From Thomasclavelia sp. (GTDB taxonomy: Bacteria > Bacillota_I > Bacilli_A > Erysipelotrichales > Coprobacillaceae): a DNA stretch of 64,000 nt. Below, in pieces: positions 9,722 through 17,175 of this stretch. Every line of letters begins with the position of its first letter. The stretch's first letter is position 1. The stretch is taken from contig JAQVWN010000002.1 of the NCBI GenBank assembly GCA_028749475.1, positions 1 through 64,000 on the forward strand, read 5' to 3'. The position numbers and the translations under genes were made by a program. The notes under the pieces were generated by a model. The model had not been told where the DNA came from. It was given only the letters and a program-made list of their open reading frames with translations, and made no database searches.

Positions 9722-9769
9722 TTATGCATTATCTTTGTAATAGGATAATTAGTAGTTTAATATTTAACC

Positions 9770-10639
9770 ATGTCAAAAAAGTATAAAGCAATTATATTTA
9801 TTATTATTTCAGCATTTTGTTTTGCATGTATGAATGTATTTGTAAAACTTGCAGGTGATCTGCCATCAGTTCAAAAAAGTTTTTTTAGAAACTTGGTGGC
9901 AGTTTTCTTTGCTTTAATAGTAATTAAAAAGAATAATACAAATTTAAAAATCAATAAAGGCGATTTAAAATATTTAATAGCTAGAGCATCTTTTGGAACA
10001 ATTGGTATATTATGTAATTTTTATGCTGTAGATCATTTAATGGTTGCTGATGCCTCAATGCTCAATAAGTTAAGCCCCTTTTTTGTAATTATATTTTCAT
10101 ATTTTTTGCTTAAAGAAAAAATAAAACCTTATCAATTAGTATGCTTGTTAATAGCTTTTGTTGGAGCAATTTTTGTGATTAGACCAACTGGGTTAAATAT
10201 GAATATGGCTTCTCTTGTTGGAATTTGTGGAGGTATGTGCGCTGGATTGGCATATACTTTTGTTAGACTGCTTGCAAGTCGAGGAGTGAATGGCTCTTTA
10301 ATTGTTTTATTCTTCTCTACTTTTTCTTGTTTAGTAGTATTACCAGCTGTTTTGATTAATTATCAACCAATGCAAGCTTACCAGTTAGGATATTTATTAT
10401 TAGCAGGTTTAGCAGCAACCGGTGGTCAATTTGGAGTAACGTTAGCTTATAGTAACGCACCAGGAAAAGAAATTTCAATCTATGATTATTCACAAATTAT
10501 TTTTAGTACTATTCTTTCATTTATTATTTTAGGTGAAGTACCACCAGTTATTAGTTTTGTTGGATATTTTTTAATAGCTACTGCTTCAGGGATAATGTTT
10601 ATTTTAAATAAAAGAAACAATAGGCAAGACATGCAATAG
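9770..10639 (+). CDS. EamA/DMT-family transporter
   Basis: A 289-residue integral membrane protein with about ten hydrophobic helices and two EamA repeats (about 8-140 and 150-280), the drug/metabolite transporter fold. The first repeat shows FACMNVFVKLAGDLPSVQ and LSPFFVIIFSYFLLKEKI; the second ends with FIILGEVPPVISFVGYFLI. The substrate cannot be told from sequence. ATG 9770 lacks a convincing ribosome site (upstream is TTTAATATTTAACC), so the start may be weak or leaderless. The stop TAG lies inside the loop of its terminator hairpin. It stands between sbcC and proS with no obvious functional link. Confidence 0.85.
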   Translation: MSKKYKAIIFIIISAFCFACMNVFVKLAGDLPSVQKSFFRNLVAVFFALIVIKKNNTNLKINKGDLKYLIARASFGTIGILCNFYAVDHLMVADASMLNKLSPFFVIIFSYFLLKEKIKPYQLVCLLIAFVGAIFVIRPTGLNMNMASLVGICGGMCAGLAYTFVRLLASRGVNGSLIVLFFSTFSCLVVLPAVLINYQPMQAYQLGYLLLAGLAATGGQFGVTLAYSNAPGKEISIYDYSQIIFSTILSFIILGEVPPVISFVGYFLIATASGIMFILNKRNNRQDMQ

Positions 10640-10655
10640 TCATTGCATGTTTTTT
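10630..10655 (+). terminator. rho-independent terminator containing the transporter stop codon
   Basis: CATGCAAT and ATTGCATG form an 8-bp stem around an AGTC loop (10630-10649) followed by TTTTTT. The TAG stop at 10637-10639 spans the stem-loop junction. Confidence 0.8.
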
Positions 10656-10696
10656 GTTTGTATAGTAAAATTACTAACGTTAAAAGGAGATAAGCA

Positions 10697-12130
10697 ATGG
10701 GTAAAAATATTAAAAATGATGCTATTTGTTCAATGGATAAAGACTTTGCACAATGGTATACCGATGTATGTAAAAAAGCTGAATTAATGGATTATAGTTC
10801 AATTAAAGGATTTATTATTTATCGACCTTATGGTTATGCACTTTGGGAACAAATCCAAAAGTATTTAGACAATGAATTTAAAAAGACTGGGCATGAGAAT
10901 GTATATATGCCGATGCTTATTCCCCAATCATTACTTCAAAAGGAATCTGATCACGTGGAAGGATTTGCACCAGAATGTGCAGTTGTTACTAAAGGTGGAT
11001 TAGACGATTTAGAAGAAAACTTAATAATAAGACCAACAAGTGAAACTTTATTTTGTGAACACTATTCAAAAATCATAAATTCATATCGTGATTTACCAAA
11101 ACTATATAATCAATGGTGTAGTGTTGTTAGATGGGAAAAAACTACAAGACCTTTTTTAAGAGGATCAGAATTCTTATGGCAAGAAGGCCATACAATTCAT
11201 GCAACTAAAGAAGAAGCTCTTCATGAAACAATTCAAATGCAAGATATCTATTCTAAGATGGCAAAAGAATTATTGGCTATTCCGATGCTTACTGGAAAGA
11301 AAACCGAAAAAGAAAAATTTGCTGGAGCAGAAGAAACATATACTATTGAAGCCTTAATGCATGATGGTAAAGCTCTTCAATCTGGAACAAGTCATTACTT
11401 TGGGCAAGGATTTGCTAAAGCTTTTAATGTTCAATTCTTAAATAAAGAAAACAAACAAGAATATGTTTATCAAACATCTTGGGGTGTATCTACAAGATTA
11501 CTTGGAGCTATTATCATGGTGCATGGTGATGATAACGGATTAGTACTTCCTCCAAGAGTTGCTCCAATTCAAGTTATAATAGTACCAGTCATGCAACATA
11601 AAGAAGGAGTCCTTGATAAGGCTTATGCAATTAAGGCTGAACTCGAAAAAGCTGGAATTAGAGTTAAAGTTGATGATTCAGATAAAACACCAGGGTATAA
11701 ATATGCTGATGCTGAAATGCGTGGAATCCCATTAAGATTAGAAGTTGGTCCTCGTGATATTGAAAATAACCAATGTGTCTTAGTTAAAAGAATAGATTCT
11801 TCTAAAGATAGTCATTCTTTAGATGGTATTGAAGATGTAATTAAAAATATGTTAGAAGAAATTCATAACCAAATGTATGATAAAGCATATAAATTCATGC
11901 AAGAAAACACTCATACAGCTCACACTTATGATGAGTTTAAAGACATCTTAGAAAACAAAGGTGGATATGTAAAAATGGTTTGGTGTGAAGATGATGCTTG
12001 TGAACAACAAATCAAAGATGAAACTGGAGCTACATCAAGATGTATAAAAGATGAAGACTTGTTTGAAGATGTATGTCCAATTTGTGGTAAACCTGCTAAA
12101 AAAGTAGTATATTACGCAAAAGCATATTAA
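10697..12130 (+). CDS. proS: prolyl-tRNA synthetase, archaeal/eukaryal-type
   Basis: Class II synthetase charging tRNA-Pro. At 477 residues it is the short form (ProS type 3) without the editing insertion of the roughly 570-residue bacterial form. Features include [17 protein letters not shown] at the N-terminus, the motif 2 region [27 protein letters not shown], the motif 3 region near [16 protein letters not shown], an anticodon-binding domain at about residues 285-385, and a C-terminal domain with a [11 protein letters not shown] ... CPICGKPA cysteine cluster, as in the archaeal/eukaryal-type zinc-like domain. AAGGAG precedes the ATG. The leader after the upstream terminator is only about 40 bases, too short for a T-box. 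Confidence 0.95.
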   Translation: MGKNIKNDAICSMDKDFAQWYTDVCKKAELMDYSSIKGFIIYRPYGYALWEQIQKYLDNEFKKTGHENVYMPMLIPQSLLQKESDHVEGFAPECAVVTKGGLDDLEENLIIRPTSETLFCEHYSKIINSYRDLPKLYNQWCSVVRWEKTTRPFLRGSEFLWQEGHTIHATKEEALHETIQMQDIYSKMAKELLAIPMLTGKKTEKEKFAGAEETYTIEALMHDGKALQSGTSHYFGQGFAKAFNVQFLNKENKQEYVYQTSWGVSTRLLGAIIMVHGDDNGLVLPPRVAPIQVIIVPVMQHKEGVLDKAYAIKAELEKAGIRVKVDDSDKTPGYKYADAEMRGIPLRLEVGPRDIENNQCVLVKRIDSSKDSHSLDGIEDVIKNMLEEIHNQMYDKAYKFMQENTHTAHTYDEFKDILENKGGYVKMVWCEDDACEQQIKDETGATSRCIKDEDLFEDVCPICGKPAKKVVYYAKAY

Positions 12131-12137
12131 GACTACA

Positions 12138-12165
12138 AAGTGTATCAATTACGATACACTTTTTT
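12138..12165 (+). terminator. rho-independent terminator after proS
   Basis: AAGTGTATC and GATACACTT pair over 9 bp around an AATTAC loop, followed by a T-run. Confidence 0.85.
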
Positions 12166-12175
12166 AGTGCGATAT

Positions 12176-12203
12176 TTTACAATTATCAAATTTAAGGTAT
12201 AAT
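12176..12203 (+). promoter_or_regulatory. sigma-A type promoter for the sigma factor/LRR unit
   Basis: TTTACA (12176-12181) and TATAAT (12198-12203) are separated by 16 bases, one of the few clear -35/-10 pairs here. It lies just after the proS terminator and upstream of the sigma factor gene. Confidence 0.65.
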
Positions 12204-12259
12204 AAATATGGATAATAAGATGTTGATGACAGGGAAAATAATACGAGAGGAGATTGTAT

Positions 12260-13006
12260 ATGAAACCGACAATAGACTACAGCGTTGTTGAAAGATTCAA
12301 AGCTGGTGATGAACTTGCTTATGATGAAATCTATAATGCGTATAGAAATACAGTTTATTTTATGGCTTATAACTATTTTCATGATAGTGGTATGGCCGAA
12401 GATATTGTTCAAGATACATTTATTTCATTATTAAAATACATTGATAAAATTGATTCAATTGAAGGATTAGGACTTTATATTAGAAAAATTTGTTATCATA
12501 GATCAATGGATAAATTACGTCGTAAAAAGTTAAACACTATTGAAGATACAGAAGAATATACAGTTGAAGATCGTACAGATAATAAAGAATTAGTAGCTTC
12601 AGCTACTGATCATGAAATAAACGATGCAATAATGGATTCTTTAGGAAGACTTGATTTTGATTTAAAGAGTGTTGGTATTCTTCGCTTTTATGAACAATTA
12701 TCGATAGATGATATTGCAGAAATACTTACTATTCCAGCAGGAACAGTTAAATCAAGAATTAATAGATTAAGAACTATTCTTCAAGAAGATCTTACTAAAG
12801 TAGGCGTAACTCCTGAAATGTATAGATCAGCATTAAGCACTGGTGGACTTGCACTTATCTATCAAACTATGTCAAGTACGGCTTTACAAAAAGCTATGGG
12901 AGCAGTAACACCGCTAAAATCACATTCAAATAAAGGAAAATCAACAACTATTACAGCAATTAGTGCAGTCGGTAGTATGCGGATGTGCAATTGGTTTAGG
13001 ACTTAA
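12260..13006 (+). CDS. ECF-type RNA polymerase sigma factor, apparently cut short by a frameshift
   Basis: Directs RNA polymerase to alternative promoters. Sigma region 2 is at about residues 15-85 (AYDEIYNAYRNTVYF, AEDIVQDTFISLLKYI). Region 4 is at about 135-180 (SVGILRFYEQLSIDDIAEIL and GTVKSRINRLR, the helix-turn-helix). I use ATG 12260 because AGAGGAG lies 7 bases upstream; an in-frame TTG at 12254 is less likely. After region 4 come about 70 residues ending ITAISAVGSMRMCNWFRT. In the next frame the same DNA encodes a hydrophobic helix and an extracellular region (next entry), so the intact protein was probably a membrane-tethered sigma factor. No separate anti-sigma gene is seen. Confidence 0.85.
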   Translation: MKPTIDYSVVERFKAGDELAYDEIYNAYRNTVYFMAYNYFHDSGMAEDIVQDTFISLLKYIDKIDSIEGLGLYIRKICYHRSMDKLRRKKLNTIEDTEEYTVEDRTDNKELVASATDHEINDAIMDSLGRLDFDLKSVGILRFYEQLSIDDIAEILTIPAGTVKSRINRLRTILQEDLTKVGVTPEMYRSALSTGGLALIYQTMSSTALQKAMGAVTPLKSHSNKGKSTTITAISAVGSMRMCNWFRT

Positions 13007-13490
13007 TAGAGATAATATTCATAGTGCTCTAGCATCCAAAGATAATAGTGCTTGTACAATTAGTACTATTGCATATGATAAAAACATCACTAATAAAGAT
13101 CTTCCGCTAACTGTTAATCTATCTTCAAAAGATTATGATGAAGTTTTAGTTAATGGTTCTAGCAATACAACAATTTCTAGTAATGGAAGTTATACAGTAA
13201 CTGTTGTAAAAGATAACAAAACATTAGATTCTCAAAAAATCGAAGTAACCAATATTGATAAAGATAATCCAATAGTTAATAAAACGGTATCAGGTAAGGA
13301 AGTGTCACTAACATTTAGTGATACAGGTAGTGGCTTAGATACATCATCACTTCATTTTTATAAAAATGGTGTAGAAGATAGTAGTTATTCTAACTCTTCT
13401 TCTATCTCATTTACATTTGAAAATGGAAATACATACAAGGCAACAATATCAGATAAAGCTGGTAATGTTGTAATGGTTGATATTAAATAA
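12963..13490 (+). CDS. membrane helix plus Ig-like extracellular region, probable continuation of the sigma factor
   Basis: This frame starts at most with GTG 12963, which has no ribosome site, and overlaps the sigma gene by 44 bases in the +1 frame. It begins SVVCGCAIGLGLN, the second half of a membrane helix. Joined to the sigma-frame residues TTITAISAV it makes one complete helix. Two Ig-like segments follow (about residues 45-105, with NGSYTVTVVKDN and VTNIDKDNP, and 106-175, with TFSDTGSGLDTSSLHFYKNG). The pattern resembles bacterial Ig-like repeats of surface proteins. The simplest reading is one gene, 12260-13490, with one extra base near 12970; a programmed +1 shift or sequence error is also possible. 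The stop overlaps the next ATG (TAATG). Confidence 0.6.
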   Translation: MQSVVCGCAIGLGLNRDNIHSALASKDNSACTISTIAYDKNITNKDLPLTVNLSSKDYDEVLVNGSSNTTISSNGSYTVTVVKDNKTLDSQKIEVTNIDKDNPIVNKTVSGKEVSLTFSDTGSGLDTSSLHFYKNGVEDSSYSNSSSISFTFENGNTYKATISDKAGNVVMVDIK

Positions 13491-15136
13491 TGAAGGCAAT
13501 ATTAAAAATAGTACTAACAACACTAGTACTATTTTCTTCAATTGCTTTGTATTCTCAAAGTGAGAATATAAAAGCCGATGAAAGTATTCCTCTTACTATC
13601 TTTACCGATGATAAACTTCAAAATATATTAAGAAACTACGACCTTGATGGTAATAGTGTTTTAAGTGCGACTGAAATAACTAATATACAAGCACTTACTA
13701 TTGATGGAAATATTAATCTTACAGGATTAGAAAACCTATCTTCATTAGAAGATATAACTATATCAAATAACAATCTTATAACAAATTATTCAAACAATAA
13801 TAACGCTGTTTTAAAATCAATTACAATTAGTAATTGTAGTCAAATTAACGCTATCACTACTTATAATGATTCAAATTTAGAAAGTGTTAATTTTAACAAT
13901 TTGGCTGAATTAAAAACACTAAATATTGGAAATGATGATTCAACTCCAAATAAAGTTGAAAAACTAGACCTTTCAACTTTACCAAAACTAGAAAACTTAA
14001 ATGCCAGAGTTTGTAGGCTTAAATCCTTAGATATTAGTAATAATCCTAATTTAAATACTTTAGATGTATGTCATAACTATTTTTTCTTTATTAAAGGATT
14101 TAAAGAGTTTAAACATACAGGAAACAATTGTGCTAGAAATCAAACCTTTGTTTTTGATGCAACATATAATGAAAATGGATTACAAATTGATCTTTCAAAA
14201 TATGAGGCTGATGGTTTAGATTTAAGTACAATTCAATTACTAGTTAGCCAGGATGGAAATTCGTTAACTACAGGAGCATCTTACGATAGCAGCACGGGTA
14301 TAATTACTATCACCGATCCATCTTTAAGTTTTGAAATTGTTCAGTTAGCAGGTGATGGTGCTTCTAAAGTTCAAACTAACACTAAGGGAACCTATAATAT
14401 ATCTTATAAAGTTGATTTCTATAATGGAGACACTTTGTATAATACTCAAACAGTAAATAGTGGTGGAAGCGTTACTACACCTGATAATCCTTTAAAAAGT
14501 GGATATGAGTTTATTGGATGGGACAAACAAGAATCTATTTATAAAACACCAACCAGTTATATAAGAGTTAATGCTTTATTTAAAGTTATCCCTGTAAAAC
14601 CTATTAAAGATGATAATAAAATATCTAACAATTCAAATAATAATTCAATTGCTAGTCTTTTAGATGACTTAAATATCACTCCTTTAGATTTACAATTAGA
14701 TGATGAAATTACAATAGATATTACTAGTAGTAACACCAATAATTCTTCACAATCAAATAGTAAAAAGAGTAATAGTTCTAAAGACATAAACGAACAAACA
14801 GGTACTACTAATGGATACAAATCTAGTGGTCAAGGAATAGAGAATATCAAAAATGATATATCTCATGTATTTGATAATGATTGCATATATCATATATTAG
14901 AGTTTGTTTTACTTATCATTTATCTCATTTATGCAATTATGAATAAAGTAATTTTCAAAAAGAAAAACATTTTTAATATAATAAGTTTGCTGTTTATTCT
15001 TTTGAGTTTCATTTTCTATATGCTTGGAACATGTTCATTAGATTTAGTGATGTTTATCATTAATTCCATTGGAGTAGTAATTCTTAAGTTTTTAAATAAG
15101 AATAATGATGATAATAAACAAGGTGAAAACGGGTAA
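13490..15136 (+). CDS. leucine-rich-repeat surface protein with InlB-type repeat and C-terminal membrane helices
   Basis: A 548-residue exported protein of unknown ligand. In order: signal peptide (about 1-28), a DLDGNSVLSATEI calcium-loop-like segment near residue 50, and degenerate leucine-rich repeats (about 60-205, with LTGLENLSSLEDITISNNN and LKSLDISNNPNLNTLDV). Next come a beta-rich stretch and an InlB B-repeat-like domain (about 300-365, YKVDFYNGDTLYNTQTV and GYEFIGWDK). A Ser/Asn-rich linker and three hydrophobic helices (about 465-485, 492-512, 516-535) complete it. The triple-helix end is unusual, since such proteins normally end in a sortase signal or cell-wall repeats. It starts at TAATG inside the preceding frame, so it is coupled to the sigma factor region and may be its partner or target. 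Confidence 0.8.
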   Translation: MKAILKIVLTTLVLFSSIALYSQSENIKADESIPLTIFTDDKLQNILRNYDLDGNSVLSATEITNIQALTIDGNINLTGLENLSSLEDITISNNNLITNYSNNNNAVLKSITISNCSQINAITTYNDSNLESVNFNNLAELKTLNIGNDDSTPNKVEKLDLSTLPKLENLNARVCRLKSLDISNNPNLNTLDVCHNYFFFIKGFKEFKHTGNNCARNQTFVFDATYNENGLQIDLSKYEADGLDLSTIQLLVSQDGNSLTTGASYDSSTGIITITDPSLSFEIVQLAGDGASKVQTNTKGTYNISYKVDFYNGDTLYNTQTVNSGGSVTTPDNPLKSGYEFIGWDKQESIYKTPTSYIRVNALFKVIPVKPIKDDNKISNNSNNNSIASLLDDLNITPLDLQLDDEITIDITSSNTNNSSQSNSKKSNSSKDINEQTGTTNGYKSSGQGIENIKNDISHVFDNDCIYHILEFVLLIIYLIYAIMNKVIFKKKNIFNIISLLFILLSFIFYMLGTCSLDLVMFIINSIGVVILKFLNKNNDDNKQGENG

Positions 15137-15170
15137 AAAATACCGGTATCAGTGTATTTTTGGTTTAATG

Positions 15171-15179
15171 TGCTATAAT
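15171..15179 (+). promoter_or_regulatory. extended -10 promoter for the V4R/GGDEF unit
   Basis: TGCTATAAT, perfect extended -10, with no recognisable -35. The V4R gene starts 45 bases downstream behind a GGGGAAG ribosome site. Confidence 0.6.
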
Positions 15180-15223
15180 ATGCATATAAGGTGTAATTGT
15201 GAAAAGAAAGGGGAAGTTGCAAT

Positions 15224-15769
15224 ATGGCTAATGTATTTATGAAAGGTAGTCACACAAATTTTACTTGGGATAAACTTGGTGATATCAAAGAAGGAAGACA
15301 AGAGTTAGGAGAATCAATGCCTGTAGTTGTATATAGAATGTTAGAGTATGCAATGAATGATGTCTTAAACAAAGAATATGGTTCTGAAAAAGCTAATGAT
15401 TTATGGCGTAAAGCTGGATGGCTTTCAGGAAGTGAATTTGCTAAAAATATGTTGGATTTAACTTTACCATTTGATGAGTTTGTAGCCTCACTTCAAAAAA
15501 CTCTTGCTGATTTAAAAGTAGGTATTTTGAGGATTGAAGCATTTGATGGAGATACTGGAGATTTTACTCTAACTGTTGCAGAAGATTTAGATTGCAGTGG
15601 TCTAGAACCTACAAATGAACTTGTTTGTAATTATGATGAAGGGTTCTTAGCTGGAATACTAGAGGTATATACTAAGAAACCTTATCATGTAAGAGAAGTT
15701 GATTGTTGGGCATCAGGTGATCGTGTTTGTCGTTTTAAAGGTCACGTTATTGTTGAACCTACAAAATAA
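15224..15769 (+). CDS. V4R-domain (4-vinyl reductase-like) sensor protein
   Basis: A 181-residue soluble protein. The C-terminal half matches the V4R small-molecule-binding domain: VCNYDEGFLAGILEVYTKKPY followed by VREVDCWASGDRVCRFKG, with the conserved Cys and Gly-Asp pattern seen in V4R proteins. The domain is thought to bind hydrophobic ligands or cofactors and often occurs in signalling proteins. The N-terminal part (YRMLEYAMNDVLNKEYGSEKAN) is helical, as usual for stand-alone V4R proteins. It lies 13 bases before a diguanylate cyclase gene in the same unit, so I infer that it senses a ligand for that enzyme. The ligand is unknown. Confidence 0.8.
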   Translation: MANVFMKGSHTNFTWDKLGDIKEGRQELGESMPVVVYRMLEYAMNDVLNKEYGSEKANDLWRKAGWLSGSEFAKNMLDLTLPFDEFVASLQKTLADLKVGILRIEAFDGDTGDFTLTVAEDLDCSGLEPTNELVCNYDEGFLAGILEVYTKKPYHVREVDCWASGDRVCRFKGHVIVEPTK

Positions 15770-15782
15770 AGGATATTAGATT

Positions 15783-17033
15783 ATGAATGACAATAGAGTC
15801 GCAGATATATTGTTTGAATATTTAAAGGCTTCAATATATCACCCCGAGAAAGCACAACTAAATGTGGAAGAACTTCCACCAGAGTTTCAAGATCTTGGGG
15901 AAGGACTCTTATTTTTATGCCAATGCCTTAAGGAACAAAAAGTGTTTGGTAAATCGATACTTAAGGGCGATTTCGAAAACAATGTTCCCCCTGTAGACAA
16001 TGTAGTGGCTGCGCCACTAAAAGAAATCCATGGGATTTTAAAGCATGTTATATGGCAAACATCTAGAGTCGCTGCCGGAGACTATAATCAAAAACTTGAT
16101 TACTTCGGAGAATTTTCAGACTCTTTTAATACAATGGTTAATCAATTAAAAGAACGTGAAGAAAAACTTGAAGCACAAAGAAATAATTTATCTGCAAAAA
16201 ATAAAGAGTTAAACAACTTACAAAACTTATTTAAAGAATTAACAGTTGATGCTCCTTATTTAATTATTGCTGTAGATAATAATAAACGTAAAGATATTAC
16301 CTACTTAAACAATGAGGCAAAAAGATTAAGAAAACATGACAAGAATTTCTTCAACTACATTTATGAACATATAGTTGATGAAGATAAGATAGAATATTTT
16401 ATGACTGTCACTGATAAAAGGATTGTCTCTAAAGAAAAACATTTACATGTAAAATCAAACAAATCAATTACTGGAACAAACGAACAAATAATATATGTAA
16501 TTAATGATGAGACTGATCGAATTAATGAAGATAAGCAACTTGAACAAATGGCTTATCGTGATTCTTTAACTGGATTACCTAATCGTCGTCATGGGATGAA
16601 TCTTGTACGGCAACTAGCATCTGAAAATAAAATATTTTCAGTAGCGTTTATTGATATTGATTATCTTAAGTATTGTAATGATGAATTTGGTCATAATACA
16701 GGTGACTTATACATAAAGTTAGTAGCGAACAAACTATTGGAACTTGAAGAACCAAAGACAATATGTCGAATTGGAGGAGATGAGTTCTTAGTTGTTAAAG
16801 AAATTGATGATGCTGCTAAACTTGATAGAGATTTAACAAAATTAAGACAAGAACTTATTGATGATGATAGCACGGAATTTCCTAAATCATTTAGTTTCGG
16901 TATTGAACTATATGATCCTAAAGACGAAATAGATATTTCAGTATCTTTATCAGATGCTGATAAGAAAATGTATTCTTATAAACTTAATAATAAGTTACAT
17001 ATTCAATATAAAGATGATCGAAAAATAAAATAA
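15783..17033 (+). CDS. diguanylate cyclase (HAMP-like, PAS-like, GGDEF)
   Basis: Synthesises cyclic di-GMP from two GTP. Layout of the 416 residues: an N-terminal helical region (1-75), a HAMP-like segment at about 85-130 (GDYNQKLDYFGEFSDSFN) leading into a coiled coil (about 120-150), a PAS-like middle (about 155-245), and a GGDEF domain (about 255-410). The active-site GGDEF is intact at residues 331-335, and YRDSLTGLPNRR marks the domain start. There is no membrane segment, unusual next to a HAMP-like unit; input probably comes from the V4R partner encoded just upstream. No RxxD inhibitory site was identified with certainty. A strong terminator follows. Confidence 0.9.
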   Translation: MNDNRVADILFEYLKASIYHPEKAQLNVEELPPEFQDLGEGLLFLCQCLKEQKVFGKSILKGDFENNVPPVDNVVAAPLKEIHGILKHVIWQTSRVAAGDYNQKLDYFGEFSDSFNTMVNQLKEREEKLEAQRNNLSAKNKELNNLQNLFKELTVDAPYLIIAVDNNKRKDITYLNNEAKRLRKHDKNFFNYIYEHIVDEDKIEYFMTVTDKRIVSKEKHLHVKSNKSITGTNEQIIYVINDETDRINEDKQLEQMAYRDSLTGLPNRRHGMNLVRQLASENKIFSVAFIDIDYLKYCNDEFGHNTGDLYIKLVANKLLELEEPKTICRIGGDEFLVVKEIDDAAKLDRDLTKLRQELIDDDSTEFPKSFSFGIELYDPKDEIDISVSLSDADKKMYSYKLNNKLHIQYKDDRKIK

Positions 17034-17067
17034 AAAGGAAGAATTAATATAATTCTTCCTTTTGTTT
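17033..17067. terminator. strong bidirectional terminator between the cyclase gene and the convergent MATE operon
   Basis: AAAAGGAAGAATT and AATTCTTCCTTTT form a perfect 13-bp stem with an AATAT loop (17033-17063). A/T tails on both sides allow use in both directions. The stop codon of the - strand microprotein lies at 17044-17046. Confidence 0.85.
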
Positions 17068-17166
17068 AGCTTTTTTCTTATTTAAATGCTTGTTCACTAT
17101 CATAACTAGAATAATTCCAATAAGAGATAAACAAGCTATCCCAAAACATAAATATTGAATTAACAT
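17044..17166 (-). CDS. 40-residue single-pass membrane microprotein
   Basis: A short reading frame reading MLIQYLCFGIACLSLIGII at its start and ending KQKEELY. About 24 hydrophobic residues form one membrane helix, followed by a strongly basic tail (NKHLNKKKAKQK), predicting N-outside, C-inside topology. ATG at 17166-17164 has TAAGGAG 4-5 bases upstream. The TAA of that site is the stop codon of the MATE gene, which ends only 9 bases before, so the two are translationally coupled. The stop lies in the terminator stem. I do not recognise the family. It could be a small accessory or stabilising subunit of the transporter; this is inference from position only. Confidence 0.7.
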   Translation of the reverse strand: MLIQYLCFGIACLSLIGIILVMIVNKHLNKKKAKQKEELY

Positions 17167-17175
17167 ATATTCTCC

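Noticed and set aside
10650-10696. T-box or other tRNA-sensing leader before proS
   Set aside because: Only about 40 bases lie between the upstream terminator and proS, too little for a T-box.
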